Below, piece by piece: positions 26,535 to 35,550 of a stretch of 64,000 nt of DNA. The position numbers were made by a program, and so were the translations under genes. Within the stretch, counting starts at the first letter, position 1; each line of letters opens with the position of its first letter. The notes beneath the pieces are model-generated. The model was not told where the DNA came from, did no database searches, and saw only the letters and a program-made list of their open reading frames with translations. The stretch comes from Fictibacillus arsenicus (GTDB lineage Bacteria; Bacillota; Bacilli; Bacillales; Fictibacillaceae): contig NZ_CP016761.1 of NCBI RefSeq assembly GCF_001642935.1, forward strand, positions 3,100,001 through 3,164,000, read 5' to 3'.

Positions 26535-27215
26535 ATGTATACAGAAGATTTGTGGATACATTTGAAAAAACATGAGAACAAAGAGGATGCTATTCCTATG
26601 AAAAAATACATGAGGGATCAGTTTGAATTCTTTGGCATGCGTTCACCAGTTCTGAAAGAAAGCTTTAAAGCTTTTATTAAAGAAAAAGGACTTCCTCATC
26701 CTGAAGAACTGTCTTCATTTTTAAATGAAGCGTGGGCTAAACCTGAACGTGAAATGCAATATGCGGGGCTAACGATTGCTGACAAGCTAAAAAAGCATAT
26801 GACGAAGAGCGACATTGAATGGATTGAATATATCATTGTAAATAAAAGCTGGTGGGATACCATCGATCACATAGCTAAAAACATTGCGGGTTATTATTTT
26901 AAAAAGTTTCCTGAAGAAATCGTTCCTGTAACAGAGCGATGGATCGCAACGAAAAATATTTGGCTGATGAGGTCAGCTATCCTGTTTCAATTGGGGTATA
27001 AGGAAAAGACTGATAAAGAGCTTATGGCACATATTATTAAAGAGACGAAATATGAACAAGACTTCTTTATTCGTAAAGGCATCGGCTGGGCATTGCGTGA
27101 ATACGCAAAAGTTAACGAGGACTGGGTGTGGGAGTTCGTACATTCGGAGGAATTAAGTCCGCTTTCTTATAAAGAAGCCATCAAAAATATAAACAAAACA
27201 AAGCAGCCGTCCTGA
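26535..27215 (+). CDS. DNA alkylation repair protein, AlkD-like
   Basis: The product of about 226 residues is made of HEAT-like helical repeats, as in the AlkD DNA glycosylase that excises positively charged alkylated bases such as N3-methyladenine. Conserved blocks include MKKYMRDQFEFFGMRSP (about 22-38), NKSWWDTIDHIA (about 105-116) with the family's Trp and Asp, and FIRKGIGWALREY (about 186-198). ATG 26535 is nine bases from GAGAGG. It is monocistronic, and its stop lies within a bidirectional terminator. Confidence 0.85.
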   Translation: MYTEDLWIHLKKHENKEDAIPMKKYMRDQFEFFGMRSPVLKESFKAFIKEKGLPHPEELSSFLNEAWAKPEREMQYAGLTIADKLKKHMTKSDIEWIEYIIVNKSWWDTIDHIAKNIAGYYFKKFPEEIVPVTERWIATKNIWLMRSAILFQLGYKEKTDKELMAHIIKETKYEQDFFIRKGIGWALREYAKVNEDWVWEFVHSEELSPLSYKEAIKNINKTKQPS

Positions 27216-27231
27216 TTAACGGCTGCTTTTT
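27199..27231. terminator. Terminator between alkD-like gene and the RsbR paralogue
   Basis: Arms AGCAGCCGT and ACGGCTGCT enclose CCTGATTA and are followed by TTTTT. The hairpin includes the last codons and stop of the plus-strand gene and is five bases from the minus-strand stop. Confidence 0.85.
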
Positions 27232-27236
27232 CATGT

Positions 27237-28001
27237 TCATGATGGAATTCCTAATTTAGAAACAACATATCTTATCGCATTACGGAATGACACAAAGGAT
27301 TTTTGATCTGTATCAATACCAAGAGCAACCATGTTCTTAACCATGTCTTGCTTAAATCCGCAATAAAGGACTTCAGCTCCCATTAATTCAACCGTAGTTG
27401 TCAGCTTCTGAATTTCCTGGCCTAAGTCAGGATCTTCTACCGTCGTAATTCCTGAAAAATCTATGATGACATATTCGGCATGATAATTTAAACATTCGTT
27501 TAATAATTTGCTCGTCAGGTTTTCCATTCTTTCAAATGTCATCTCACCGATAAGCGGTACGAGGAGTGTATTTTCCGCTATTGTCGGCAATATTGGAGTA
27601 GATAATTCATTGATTAGCGCTTTTGTTTTTTCCTTATCTTTTTCAAGCTCGGTAATATCCCTCCAAGTCAGGATAAACCCGAGTTTTTCTTGTTTGACAA
27701 TCAGTTCCTTTACAACCAGTCTTGCAACAAATTTATTAAATAAGACAAGCTGCATGTCGATTGGAAAATCACCTTTTTGAAGCATTTCTTCTTTATAAGA
27801 AGGATTTTTATGAAAACGGGCAATCGGAGTGCCGATAAGATCTTCCGCTTTATCTAATCTAAAATAAGATTTCATGGATTCAATAAGTTCTTTTCCAGAT
27901 TCATTCATCCAAGAAATCTTATAGTCTAAATCTATAATAAAAATATTCTCTTCTAAACAATTAAGTGTATCCGTAATGGTATCCTCTAAATGGTAAACCA
28001 T
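27237..28001 (-). CDS. RsbR-type stressosome paralogue (PAS plus STAS)
   Basis: The 254-residue product has an N-terminal PAS-like sensor domain (about 10-118: IFIIDLDYKISWMNESG) instead of the non-haem globin of RsbRA, then a C-terminal STAS domain (about 133-250: ELSTPILPT, LLVPLIGEM, YVIIDFSGI). Such proteins join RsbS in stressosomes that hold the RsbT kinase. By recalled alignment to RsbRA, both phospho-threonines are missing: F156 in GEMTFERME (T171 position) and D190 in TVEDPD (T205 position). It is monocistronic. Confidence 0.82.
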   Translation of the reverse strand: MVYHLEDTITDTLNCLEENIFIIDLDYKISWMNESGKELIESMKSYFRLDKAEDLIGTPIARFHKNPSYKEEMLQKGDFPIDMQLVLFNKFVARLVVKELIVKQEKLGFILTWRDITELEKDKEKTKALINELSTPILPTIAENTLLVPLIGEMTFERMENLTSKLLNECLNYHAEYVIIDFSGITTVEDPDLGQEIQKLTTTVELMGAEVLYCGFKQDMVKNMVALGIDTDQKSFVSFRNAIRYVVSKLGIPS

Positions 28002-28109
28002 AAAAACTATCCCCTTCTCTCATTTCCTGTATCTATCATATCCGAGTTCGACAAATTCTTCTATAGAATCCCTCTATATTCTCAGGTTTTCCAGCACATT
28101 CTACAAATC

Positions 28110-28124
28110 ATGTAAGCGCTGTCT
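28110..28124 (+). promoter_or_regulatory. Candidate CcpA (cre) site upstream of hom
   Basis: ATGTAAGCGCTGTCT fits WTGNAANCGNWNNCW completely and TGWAANCGNTNWCA at 13 of 14. It is about 64 bp upstream of the predicted transcription start of hom, a distance seen at CcpA-activated promoters such as ackA. Confidence 0.45.
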
Positions 28125-28145
28125 TAATCTTTACAAAAATATCTG

Positions 28146-28174
28146 TTGTAACCTGCCTCAACACCATGTAAAAT
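28146..28174 (+). promoter_or_regulatory. Predicted sigma-A promoter of hom-thrC-thrB
   Basis: TTGTAA and TAAAAT are separated by exactly 17 bp, 55 bp before the hom start codon. Confidence 0.5.
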
Positions 28175-28228
28175 GTCCCTATCAAACATACAAGTGTATT
28201 TCTCAGAAAAACATAAGGGGTGGATGAA

Positions 28229-29521
28229 ATGGTAAATCATGTTTCTGTAGGACTTTTAGGATTAGGTACAGTTGGTAGCGGTGTCGTTAGAATGATTGAA
28301 GGTAATCGTGAAGGGCTTCAGCATCGTGTTGGCTGTCCGGTTTATATTGAAAAAATCTTAGTTCAAAACATCGAAAAAGAGCGACTAGTAGCAATAAAAA
28401 AAGACTGGCTGACACAGCAGCCAGAGGAAGTACTAGAAAACCCCGATATTCATGTAGTCATAGAAGTAATGGGAGGCATCGAGCTTGCCCGCGAATATAT
28501 CACGCTTGCACTGCAAAACAAAAAACACGTGATCACAGCAAATAAAGATCTCATGGCACTTCATGGAGCTGAACTACTGCAAGTTGCTCAGCAAAACGGA
28601 TGCGACCTTTTCTATGAAGCAAGTGTTGCAGGGGGAATCCCTATTATCCGATCACTCGTCGACGGACTTGCATCTGACCGTATTACAAAAATGATGGGGA
28701 TCGTGAACGGTACAACGAATTATATTCTCACAAAAATGGATAAACAGCAGCGGAATTATGAAGAAGTTCTAAAAGAAGCACAATCACTCGGTTATGCAGA
28801 AGCCGATCCTACTTCAGATGTTGAAGGGATTGATGCGGCGAGAAAAATGGCTATTCTTTCAACGCTCGGGTTTTCAATGCATATCCATCTTGATGATGTA
28901 AACGTAACTGGTATTTCGAGAGTGACACAAGAGGATCTCGAATATGCGAGACAATTTGGCTATACGCTTAAACTCATTGGCAACGCAAAGAAAGATAACG
29001 GAAAAGTGGAGATTAGTGTAGAACCTACGCTGCTGCCGGATTCTCATCCTTTAGCAAGTGTGCAGAATGAGTATAATGCCGTTTATGTGTATGGAGAATC
29101 TGTCGGGGAAACTATGTTTTTTGGACCTGGTGCCGGCCAGCTTCCAACAGCAACATCCGTCGTTTCAGATCTAGTTGCTGTAGTCAAAAATATGCGTTTA
29201 GGTGTAAACGGAAAAAGCGCTGTTGCCCCGCAATTTGATAAACAATTAAAGCAGCCTGAAGAAATCGATGGAAAATTCTTTTATAGACTGCATATTAAAG
29301 ATGAAGCAGGCGCATTCTCGGCAATCACTTCCCTCTTCGCACTTCATGAGATCTCTTTGGAAAAGTTAATCCAAAGTCCTGTTGATGAAAAAGGTGTTGC
29401 GGAAGTAGTAATCGTCACTCATGGCACGAACAAGCAGCAAGACAACCGGGTGTACAATTTGCTGCGTGATTCAGATGTTGTTCAGGAAATTAAAAGTCAC
29501 TACAGAGTGGAGGGAGCTTAA
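28229..29521 (+). CDS. hom: Homoserine dehydrogenase
   Basis: The 430-residue enzyme reduces aspartate semialdehyde to homoserine, the branch point to threonine and methionine. It has an N-terminal NAD(P) motif [12 protein letters not shown] (about 9-20), a central substrate domain with NGTTNYILT (about 168-176) and [13 protein letters not shown] (about 191-203), and a C-terminal ACT domain (about 350-425) for feedback control. ATG 28229 is eight bases from AAGGGG. The downstream thrC start is 1 bp past its stop, so the three genes form one operon. Confidence 0.95.
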   Translation: MVNHVSVGLLGLGTVGSGVVRMIEGNREGLQHRVGCPVYIEKILVQNIEKERLVAIKKDWLTQQPEEVLENPDIHVVIEVMGGIELAREYITLALQNKKHVITANKDLMALHGAELLQVAQQNGCDLFYEASVAGGIPIIRSLVDGLASDRITKMMGIVNGTTNYILTKMDKQQRNYEEVLKEAQSLGYAEADPTSDVEGIDAARKMAILSTLGFSMHIHLDDVNVTGISRVTQEDLEYARQFGYTLKLIGNAKKDNGKVEISVEPTLLPDSHPLASVQNEYNAVYVYGESVGETMFFGPGAGQLPTATSVVSDLVAVVKNMRLGVNGKSAVAPQFDKQLKQPEEIDGKFFYRLHIKDEAGAFSAITSLFALHEISLEKLIQSPVDEKGVAEVVIVTHGTNKQQDNRVYNLLRDSDVVQEIKSHYRVEGA

Positions 29522-29522
29522 C

Positions 29523-30581
29523 ATGCATTGGAATGGATTGCTTCATCAATATAAAGAGTACTTGCCTGTAAATGACGACACCCCCTTGCTTTCTTTAAAT
29601 GAAGGTCATACACCTCTTATTCCGTTAGATCATCTCTCAAAGGAATGGGGCATCAATTTGTACGCGAAATATGAAGGCGCCAATCCAACAGGTTCCTTTA
29701 AAGACCGGGGTATGGTGCTTGCTGTTGCCAAAGCGAAAGAAGCTGGCAGCAAAGCGATTATCTGCGCATCTACAGGCAACACTTCAGCAGCTGCTGCAGC
29801 ATACGGAGCCCGTGCAGGTTTGCGTTGTATCGTCGTGATTCCAGACGGAAAAATCGCCCAAGGGAAGCTCGCACAAGCCAAAATGTACGGAGCTGAAATT
29901 TTTGCCATCCAAGGTAATTTTGATGAAGCGCTTGAAATGGTTAAACAAATGAGCGAAGAAGAAGGCTATACACTTGTTAATTCTGTAAATCCATTCAGAT
30001 TAGAAGGTCAAAAAACAGCAGCCTTTGAACTTGTTGATTCTCTCGAAAAAGCGCCAGACATTCTCGCGATCCCTGTCGGAAACGCAGGCAATATAAGTGC
30101 ATATTGGAAAGGGTTTAAAGAATACGATTCGGTAAAGGCGTCAGGTCTGCCAAGAATACATGGCTTTCAAGCTGCAGGGGCCGCGCCCATTGTAAATGGC
30201 AGCGCCGTAAAGAATCCAGATACGATTGCAACAGCTATCCGAATCGGCAACCCTGCAAGCTGGCAGCTGGCGACTGCAGCTCTAGATGAGTCAGGCGGTA
30301 TAATCGACAGTGTAACAGATGAAGAAATTTTAGAAGCTTATCAGATGCTCGCTTCAAAAGAAGGTGTATTTGCAGAACCAGCTTCCTGCAGTACAATCGC
30401 AGGATTATATAAACAGCATAAGCAAGGACTCTTGCCAAAAGGAGCTTCTATTGTTGCCGTTTTAACTGGCAATGGATTGAAAGATCCTGATATTGCATTA
30501 AAAACTGTTGCGCAAGAACCTGTTGTAATTCCCAATGATCTTAATCAATTACGTCAGCAGCTGAAAGGATGTGTTGTTTAA
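29523..30581 (+). CDS. thrC: Threonine synthase
   Basis: The 352-residue PLP enzyme converts O-phosphohomoserine to threonine. The PLP lysine is Lys60 in [10 protein letters not shown], and the phosphate-binding loop is PVGNAGNIS (about 188-196). ATG 29523 follows GGAGGGAGCTT inside the end of hom, one base after its TAA. An in-frame open region starting at 29421 is the hom tail read in another frame and is not coding for ThrC. Confidence 0.95.
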   Translation: MHWNGLLHQYKEYLPVNDDTPLLSLNEGHTPLIPLDHLSKEWGINLYAKYEGANPTGSFKDRGMVLAVAKAKEAGSKAIICASTGNTSAAAAAYGARAGLRCIVVIPDGKIAQGKLAQAKMYGAEIFAIQGNFDEALEMVKQMSEEEGYTLVNSVNPFRLEGQKTAAFELVDSLEKAPDILAIPVGNAGNISAYWKGFKEYDSVKASGLPRIHGFQAAGAAPIVNGSAVKNPDTIATAIRIGNPASWQLATAALDESGGIIDSVTDEEILEAYQMLASKEGVFAEPASCSTIAGLYKQHKQGLLPKGASIVAVLTGNGLKDPDIALKTVAQEPVVIPNDLNQLRQQLKGCVV

Positions 30582-31499
30582 ATGAAGCTTGATGCTTTTT
30601 CCATTCATGTACCCGCCAGCACTGCCAACCTTGGTCCAGGCTTTGACTCTGTCGGGCTCGCACTTAATCGTTATTTATCTGTTCATGTTCAGCAAGCATC
30701 AGAATGGAAAACGGTTTTTTATGGCGAAGAACTGCAATCTTTAAATGGTGAAGAAAAGAATTTAATCATCCAAGCTGCTCAGTTTACAGCTAAACATTTT
30801 CATAAAGACCTGCCTCCATGCAAACTGGAGGTTGAGAGCGGATTTCCGCTTTCAAAGGGCATGGGAAGTTCTGCATCCGCAATCGTTGCTGGAATTGAGC
30901 TGGCTAATACCCTTTTAAATCTGCAGCTATCAAAAAAAGAAAAAGCACTGTTAGCGAGCTCTATAGAGAAACATCCTGATAACGTGATACCCGCTATTTA
31001 TGGCGGGCTGACAATCAGCTTTTATAATGGAAAAAGTGTCGAAACGGTCCATGTTCCTGACGTTGCTGTTGAAATGATTGTCGCGATACCTGATGACGTT
31101 CTGCATACGAAAGATTCACGAAAGTCATTGCCGAATCTTCTTCCTTTTAATAAAGCGGTTGAAGCAAGCGCAATCAGCAATGTTCTCGTTGCTGCTTTAA
31201 TTAAGAATGACTGGAAAAAAGCTGCAGATATGATGAATCGCGATCTGTTCCATGAACCATTCCGGACGAAAAACATTCCTTTTTATTGTGAACTAAAAGA
31301 AAAAGCAGTATCACTTGGAGCATATGGTGCAGCGATCAGCGGGTCTGGTCCTGCGATCGTGTTTTTTACACCTCATCAAAAAGCAGCTTCTATAACAGAA
31401 CAGCTTTCATATATGTATCCTGATTATCTTTTCGAAACGGTTTTCCCTGACAGAAAAGGTGCAGTGGTAAATAAGTCTTTATCGGCAGCTGCCTTATAG
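30582..31499 (+). CDS. thrB: Homoserine kinase
   Basis: The 305-residue GHMP-family kinase phosphorylates homoserine for ThrC. The N-terminal VPASTANLGPGFDSVG block (about 10-25) and the ATP loop KGMGSSASA (92-100) are intact, as is the late motif AAISGSGPA (about 254-262). ATG follows the thrC TAA without a gap, which implies translational coupling; the ribosome site GAAAGGATG lies in the end of thrC. Confidence 0.95.
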   Translation: MKLDAFSIHVPASTANLGPGFDSVGLALNRYLSVHVQQASEWKTVFYGEELQSLNGEEKNLIIQAAQFTAKHFHKDLPPCKLEVESGFPLSKGMGSSASAIVAGIELANTLLNLQLSKKEKALLASSIEKHPDNVIPAIYGGLTISFYNGKSVETVHVPDVAVEMIVAIPDDVLHTKDSRKSLPNLLPFNKAVEASAISNVLVAALIKNDWKKAADMMNRDLFHEPFRTKNIPFYCELKEKAVSLGAYGAAISGSGPAIVFFTPHQKAASITEQLSYMYPDYLFETVFPDRKGAVVNKSLSAAAL

Positions 31500-31585
31500 G
31501 ACTTACGTTACTTTTCCTTCTAATCGCGTTTTGTTTCACAACAGCGTGGTAAAGGACTATATCAAATCCTTTAGGAGGGATAAAA

Positions 31586-31729
31586 GTGACAGAAGAAAAG
31601 AATGAAACGTTGAAAGAAAATTTCAAAGAACAGGAAAAAAAGAAACAAGAAAAAGAACAAGCGAAGTATGATCATACGAAACGAATTCCGAATGAACAGA
31701 ACAGGATGATTGATACTCAGAAAAGATAA
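31586..31729 (+). CDS. Small charged protein of unknown function (47 residues)
   Basis: GTG 31586 is preceded at ideal spacing by TTAGGAGGGA and opens a 47-codon frame to TAA. The product starts MTEEKNETLKENFKEQ and is extremely hydrophilic, rich in Lys, Glu and Gln, with a central predicted helix and a tail ending MIDTQKR. I recognise no family; it has the character of small sporulation or stress proteins. The strong ribosome site is the main evidence. It lies 86 bp downstream of thrB and may have its own promoter. Confidence 0.6.
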   Translation: MTEEKNETLKENFKEQEKKKQEKEQAKYDHTKRIPNEQNRMIDTQKR

Positions 31730-31768
31730 GGGGATTCATAAATTGATGTTGTGTCACATATATATAAC

Positions 31769-31876
31769 AATTTGTGGATTGATGGGAAAAACTCGTTGAT
31801 TTAAGACAGATATTTTTGGATTCAGCACCAAAATTTGTGGAATCAAAGCTAAAACTTTTGGATTCCCTATCTAAAA
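31769..31876 (+). repeat. Degenerate tandem repeat of about 21-22 bp
   Basis: About five imperfect units alternate around the pattern TTTTTGGATTNAGCACCAAAA: ATTTGTGGATTGATGGGAAAA, CTCGTTGATTTAAGACAGATA, TTTTTGGATTCAGCACCAAA, ATTTGTGGAATCAAAGCTAAA and CTTTTGGATTCCCTATCTAAA. It fills the space between the small ORF and the next terminator. Confidence 0.6.
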
Positions 31877-31891
31877 TTACCTGAACATAAC

Positions 31892-31927
31892 AAAGAGGCC
31901 GACTAAAATCCATTAGTCGGCCTCTTT
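31892..31927 (-). terminator. Terminator of the GH18 lipoprotein gene
   Basis: A perfect 15-bp stem AAAGAGGCCGACTAA/TTAGTCGGCCTCTTT with a six-base loop and a short T tract on the minus strand. It may also serve the plus-strand small gene. Confidence 0.85.
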
Positions 31928-31935
31928 ATAGTTTA

Positions 31936-33114
31936 TTATTTTTTTGCAATCTGGAATTCATCACGTAATAGGGTCCAGTTTTCAGGGAATGGTTCCCCAA
32001 GCACCCAATACGCTAGTCCTCTAAGCTTATATTGTTTTACAAGCTTATTTTTCGCCTCGGCACTTTGCTCATTTTCAAACCAGACAACATGTTCTTTTCC
32101 TTTATCGTCTTTATAGTTAAAAAACGGAGCTTGTGCTTCGTTATCATATTTTACAGAAGCCCCTTCTTTTAAAGCTAAGTCATGAGCTTCAGCAGGAGCA
32201 ATGCGCTTCGCAAATTTATTTCCTTTTTTATATGGAAGTGTCCAGTCATAGCCATAAAGCGGTGCGCCCATAATGATTTTTTCAGGCGGTATAACAGACA
32301 CCGCATAATCAACAACTTTCTTTACTTGCGGAACAGGTGCTACAGCCATTGGAGGTCCGCCAGACCAGCCCCACTCGTAAGTCATGAGGACAACAAAATC
32401 AGCCAGTTCTCCATGGCGCTTGTAATCATGTGCACCATGCCAAGGTCCTTTTTGTTCATCACTTGTTTTTGGAGCAAGTGCTGTAGAAACCTTGAATCCC
32501 TCTTTTTGTACTTGAGGAATAATCGTTTCTAAAAATCCGTTATATAGCTCACGGTCTTTTTCTTTAATATGTTCAAAATCGATATTCAGCGCTTTATAGC
32601 CTTTTTGTTTCATCGTGCTGATCACACTGCCAATAAGTGTTTTAGAAGCTTGTTTATTAGTAAAAATGTTATGTGCGATCTCTGGAGAAAAGTTGCCTTC
32701 TGCGAAGTTCGTTAAGACCATCATAGGCATCGCACGTGTCTTTTTGATTTCTTTAAGTGCAGCCCAGTCTTTGATCGGCTTTAAGGTACCATTTTTATTG
32801 ACTTGGTAACTGAAGAAAGCGATATAAGTAAGGTAGTTTTCTGCTTCTTTAACATCTTTAACCGATTGCTTCGCTTCAAGCGGCTCTAAAAAACCAAGTG
32901 TTTCAATCTTTGTTTTTCCGTGTTTGATCTCAGCTTTAGATGTATCCTGCTGTGTCTTTTTTGGTGAATTAATTTGTTCAAGCCGAGGACTTTCTCTTGT
33001 TTCATTGCTCATATTCTTCGGTGCGGCTTCACTCTCTTTCATTTCATTAGAGCCGCCGCCGCAGCCGGCAAGTACAATCGTGAACGCCGCGAAGAGCGCG
33101 ACTAACTTTTTCAT
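31936..33114 (-). CDS. Lipoprotein with glycoside hydrolase 18 domain (YaaH-like)
   Basis: The 392-residue product has a lipoprotein signal (lipobox LAGC, Cys18), a charged linker (about 20-68) and a GH18 barrel (about 70-388). The catalytic stretch KALNIDFEH has D179 and E181, as in YaaH-type N-acetylglucosaminidase domains that act on peptidoglycan or spore cortex. MTYEWGWSGGPP (about 247-258) and the final LRGLAYWVLGE block are also typical. It lacks LysM repeats, so it is anchored by lipid instead. A hairpin upstream can hide its ribosome site. Confidence 0.87.
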   Translation of the reverse strand: MKKLVALFAAFTIVLAGCGGGSNEMKESEAAPKNMSNETRESPRLEQINSPKKTQQDTSKAEIKHGKTKIETLGFLEPLEAKQSVKDVKEAENYLTYIAFFSYQVNKNGTLKPIKDWAALKEIKKTRAMPMMVLTNFAEGNFSPEIAHNIFTNKQASKTLIGSVISTMKQKGYKALNIDFEHIKEKDRELYNGFLETIIPQVQKEGFKVSTALAPKTSDEQKGPWHGAHDYKRHGELADFVVLMTYEWGWSGGPPMAVAPVPQVKKVVDYAVSVIPPEKIIMGAPLYGYDWTLPYKKGNKFAKRIAPAEAHDLALKEGASVKYDNEAQAPFFNYKDDKGKEHVVWFENEQSAEAKNKLVKQYKLRGLAYWVLGEPFPENWTLLRDEFQIAKK

Positions 33115-33120
33115 ACATAA

Positions 33121-33156
33121 ACCTCCTCTGTTTTCGTTATTTTTCCATGAGGAGGT
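33121..33156 (-). promoter_or_regulatory. Hairpin covering the ribosome binding site of the GH18 gene
   Basis: On the minus strand ACCTCCTC (33156-33149) is exactly complementary to GAGGAGGT (33128-33121), which is the Shine-Dalgarno of the gene starting at 33114. The loop is 20 nt. Confidence 0.5.
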
Positions 33157-33221
33157 CAGTTATATTCTTAATTTTTTTAAAAGAAAGGCTGCTTTCGGAA
33201 ACTTTGTAGTATTTGAAAGTG

Positions 33222-33351
33222 GTTGAATTCCGCTCCAGGATGCTCGCTTTCCGCGGGGCGTGCGGTGATCCTCCTCTGCGCTTTGCGCCGATAGGAGTCT
33301 CACCTGTCACCCTGATCCTGCTAGAGTCTCGCACCTTGCGCTCCAGTCAAC
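33222..33351 (-). repeat. Dispersed hairpin repeat, copy D (reverse orientation)
   Basis: The reverse complement reads GTTGACTGGAGCGCAAGGTG and ends GGAGCGGAATTCAAC, the same core as copies A, C and E. The right outer arm resembles copy A (GCTGCTTT near 33188). It lies between the GH18 gene start and the 3' end of comB. Confidence 0.87.
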
Positions 33352-33369
33352 TTCAACGAAGTCAAACTT

Positions 33370-34158
33370 TCAAAAAAGGGTCAAAGAATTAGATGGTTCA
33401 AAGCTGATAAATTTATTTCCAGATAAAGCGGGTACTATAGTACTGGAATTCAATTGCAGGCAAAAATCTACATCCTTCGCAAAACCACGTTCTGCTAATT
33501 CTCTGCCGCTGCCGCATTTTCTTATTAAATTAGATAGCTCATGCTTTGATCCTTGATATGCTTGTTTGCAAACGAAAACTTCAGGAGATAAAGAGCCATT
33601 GAGTGATGAGATAATGGCTCCTGCTCCTAAATAATCTTCAATCGCCGGTCTTAGTTCATTTTCATCGGCAGAAGCTTTTTCCCAGCGTTCGCCGCAAGCA
33701 ATAATCGTAATTGGTTTTCCAATCTTTTTTTTCATTTCTAAAGCTGCTTCTGCAACAGCTTGTGCGTTTCGTAAAGAACCCAACAGGAGCGCAGGGACTT
33801 TTTTGGCAACTTCCACACACGCAGCACCGTTTAGAGAACAAAGCACATACGATTTTCCGCAATCATCTGCTGTGAAAGAGTTCGGTGAGAGTGAATGTTT
33901 ACCCGTTTCAATCGCCTCTGCTCTTCCGACAACAAGCTCAGCACCGAGCTGATCTGCATACTTTTTTGCCTTCTCATTAATAGGTGGAGGAAAAGGATAA
34001 ATGACGGCTTCATTTTCCAGAGCGGCTATTACAGTTGAAGAAAAACTTAATACATCAACAATGATTAAAATTTCCTCTCTTTTTGCCGCTTCCCTCGCTC
34101 CTCTTATTCCCCACTCCAATTTAATCTCATAAGGCGATTGATCAAAAAATGTATTCAT
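33370..34158 (-). CDS. comB: 2-phosphosulfolactate phosphatase family protein (ComB-like)
   Basis: The 262-residue product of the ComB family hydrolyses 2-phosphosulfolactate to sulfolactate with Mg2+ in characterised members; in Bacillus the sulfolactate relative YitC belongs to the sporulation-associated sulfolactate route. Family blocks are visible: IIVDVLSFSSTVIAAL (about 32-47), VVGRAEA and LSPNSF (about 76-95), and the LLLGSLRNAQAVAEAA stretch (about 124-139). The ATG follows AGGAGGTT. The partner yitA/yitB-like genes are not adjacent. Confidence 0.82.
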   Translation of the reverse strand: MNTFFDQSPYEIKLEWGIRGAREAAKREEILIIVDVLSFSSTVIAALENEAVIYPFPPPINEKAKKYADQLGAELVVGRAEAIETGKHSLSPNSFTADDCGKSYVLCSLNGAACVEVAKKVPALLLGSLRNAQAVAEAALEMKKKIGKPITIIACGERWEKASADENELRPAIEDYLGAGAIISSLNGSLSPEVFVCKQAYQGSKHELSNLIRKCGSGRELAERGFAKDVDFCLQLNSSTIVPALSGNKFISFEPSNSLTLF

Positions 34159-34279
34159 TTTATAACCTCCTTAATTTCTTGCTAAATAAAGCTTAACGAA
34201 AAAATCAAAAAAGAAATAGACTGTTTTTCTAAAATTTGGTATCCTGTTGATTGAGGTCTGCCTATCAAAAATTGTCCGT

Positions 34280-34310
34280 AAAAAAAGACTCCAGTCATTG
34301 GAGTCTTTTT
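34280..34310 (-). terminator. Terminator of the aminopeptidase gene
   Basis: AAAAAGACTCCA/TGGAGTCTTTTT with loop GTCAT immediately after the ampS stop; it has A/T runs on both sides. Confidence 0.88.
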
Positions 34311-34314
34311 ATCT

Positions 34315-35550
34315 TTATATCGCCCAGTTTCCGTTTTTAAATAGCGGAATGCGTTTGCCATCTTCATATTCTGCTTCAATTTCAAGGTCAGCAGAACCGA
34401 TCATGAAATCAGTATGGCCGCGGCTGTGATTAATTTCTTTCTCTTCCATCTGTTCAGGTGTAAGGTTCCCTGCATCTTTAACAGACATTGTGATCGAAGT
34501 ACCAATTGCCAAGTGACAAGAAGCATTCTCATCATACAGTGTATTGTTAAAAATGATGCCTGAGTTCGAGATAGGCGAGTCATAAGGTACAAGAGCTACT
34601 TCTCCCAGATACCCCATGCCGTCATCGATGCTAAGCAGCTGTTTCAGTGTATCGTATCCCTCTTCTGCAGTAAATTCGACCACTTTCCCATCTTTAAACG
34701 TTAGACTGAAGTTATCGATGAGGTTCCCCATAGCCGACAAAGGCTTAGAACTTGATACTTTTCCATTTACACCATATTTTCTAGGCGTAGTGAACACCTC
34801 TTCTGTTGGCAGGTTAGGAATGTAGTAAGTACCGAATGTAGAATTGTGTCCTCCTCCAATCCACGTATGGTCAGGATGCAAATCAATGCTTAAATCTGTG
34901 CCTTCTGATTTATAATGCAGTGTTTTAAATCTCTGCTCATTTAAGTAATCTACTTTTTCTGAAAGTGTTTTAACATGCTCTTCCCATGCCGCAACTGGAT
35001 CCGCCTGGTCTACACGAACGGTTTTAAAAATCGCCTCCCATAATGCTTCAACTGCTTCTTCTTCATTTTTTTCAGGGAATACAGATTTTGCCCAGCCTGC
35101 TGTCGGTGCACCAGCAATCGCCCAGTGCATATCACCTCTAAGCTGGCCAGCTGAAAAGGCTTGCAGCTTTTCCCCTCTATTCTTTTGAACGAACATCATA
35201 CGCTCTGAAGGAACACCTTTATATGCGTTCGGGTCATTTCCAGTTACCATCAAGAAACAATCGTGATTTTCTACAAGACTGTTATATTTTTCGATTTCCC
35301 AAGATTGAAGGTCATCTTTCAGTACTTCTTCCTTCGCGCTCGTATAATGAATACGGTTGGTTTGGGTATCAACCCAGTCCACCATCACTCTATTACAACC
35401 GTTCTCATAGGCATGTTTTGTTACTTTACGAGTAAATTCTGCAGCTTCGATTGGAGAACTAATTAATAACTTTTGCCCCTCTTGCATGCTTAATCCAACT
35501 TTCACAACAAGTTCAGCATATTGATCTAATTTTTCTTCAAATGTCTTCAT
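34315..35550 (-). CDS. ampS: M29 family aminopeptidase (AmpS/AmpT type)
   Basis: The 411-residue cytoplasmic metalloaminopeptidase is of the thermophilic M29 family with broad N-terminal specificity. It has the central DLHPDHTWIGGGHN block (about 222-235), VEFTAEEGYDTLKQLL with a conserved Glu (about 292-307), and HLAIGTS plus the terminal NHSRGHTDFMIGS block (about 374-386) that carries metal-binding His and Asp residues. The ATG follows GGAGGGGGAAA. It is monocistronic. Confidence 0.9.
   Translation of the reverse strand: MKTFEEKLDQYAELVVKVGLSMQEGQKLLISSPIEAAEFTRKVTKHAYENGCNRVMVDWVDTQTNRIHYTSAKEEVLKDDLQSWEIEKYNSLVENHDCFLMVTGNDPNAYKGVPSERMMFVQKNRGEKLQAFSAGQLRGDMHWAIAGAPTAGWAKSVFPEKNEEEAVEALWEAIFKTVRVDQADPVAAWEEHVKTLSEKVDYLNEQRFKTLHYKSEGTDLSIDLHPDHTWIGGGHNSTFGTYYIPNLPTEEVFTTPRKYGVNGKVSSSKPLSAMGNLIDNFSLTFKDGKVVEFTAEEGYDTLKQLLSIDDGMGYLGEVALVPYDSPISNSGIIFNNTLYDENASCHLAIGTSITMSVKDAGNLTPEQMEEKEINHSRGHTDFMIGSADLEIEAEYEDGKRIPLFKNGNWAI

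Noticed and set aside
28002-28228. T-box or threonine leader before hom
   Set aside because: No terminator/antiterminator pair or T-box core was seen; only promoter and cre-like elements.
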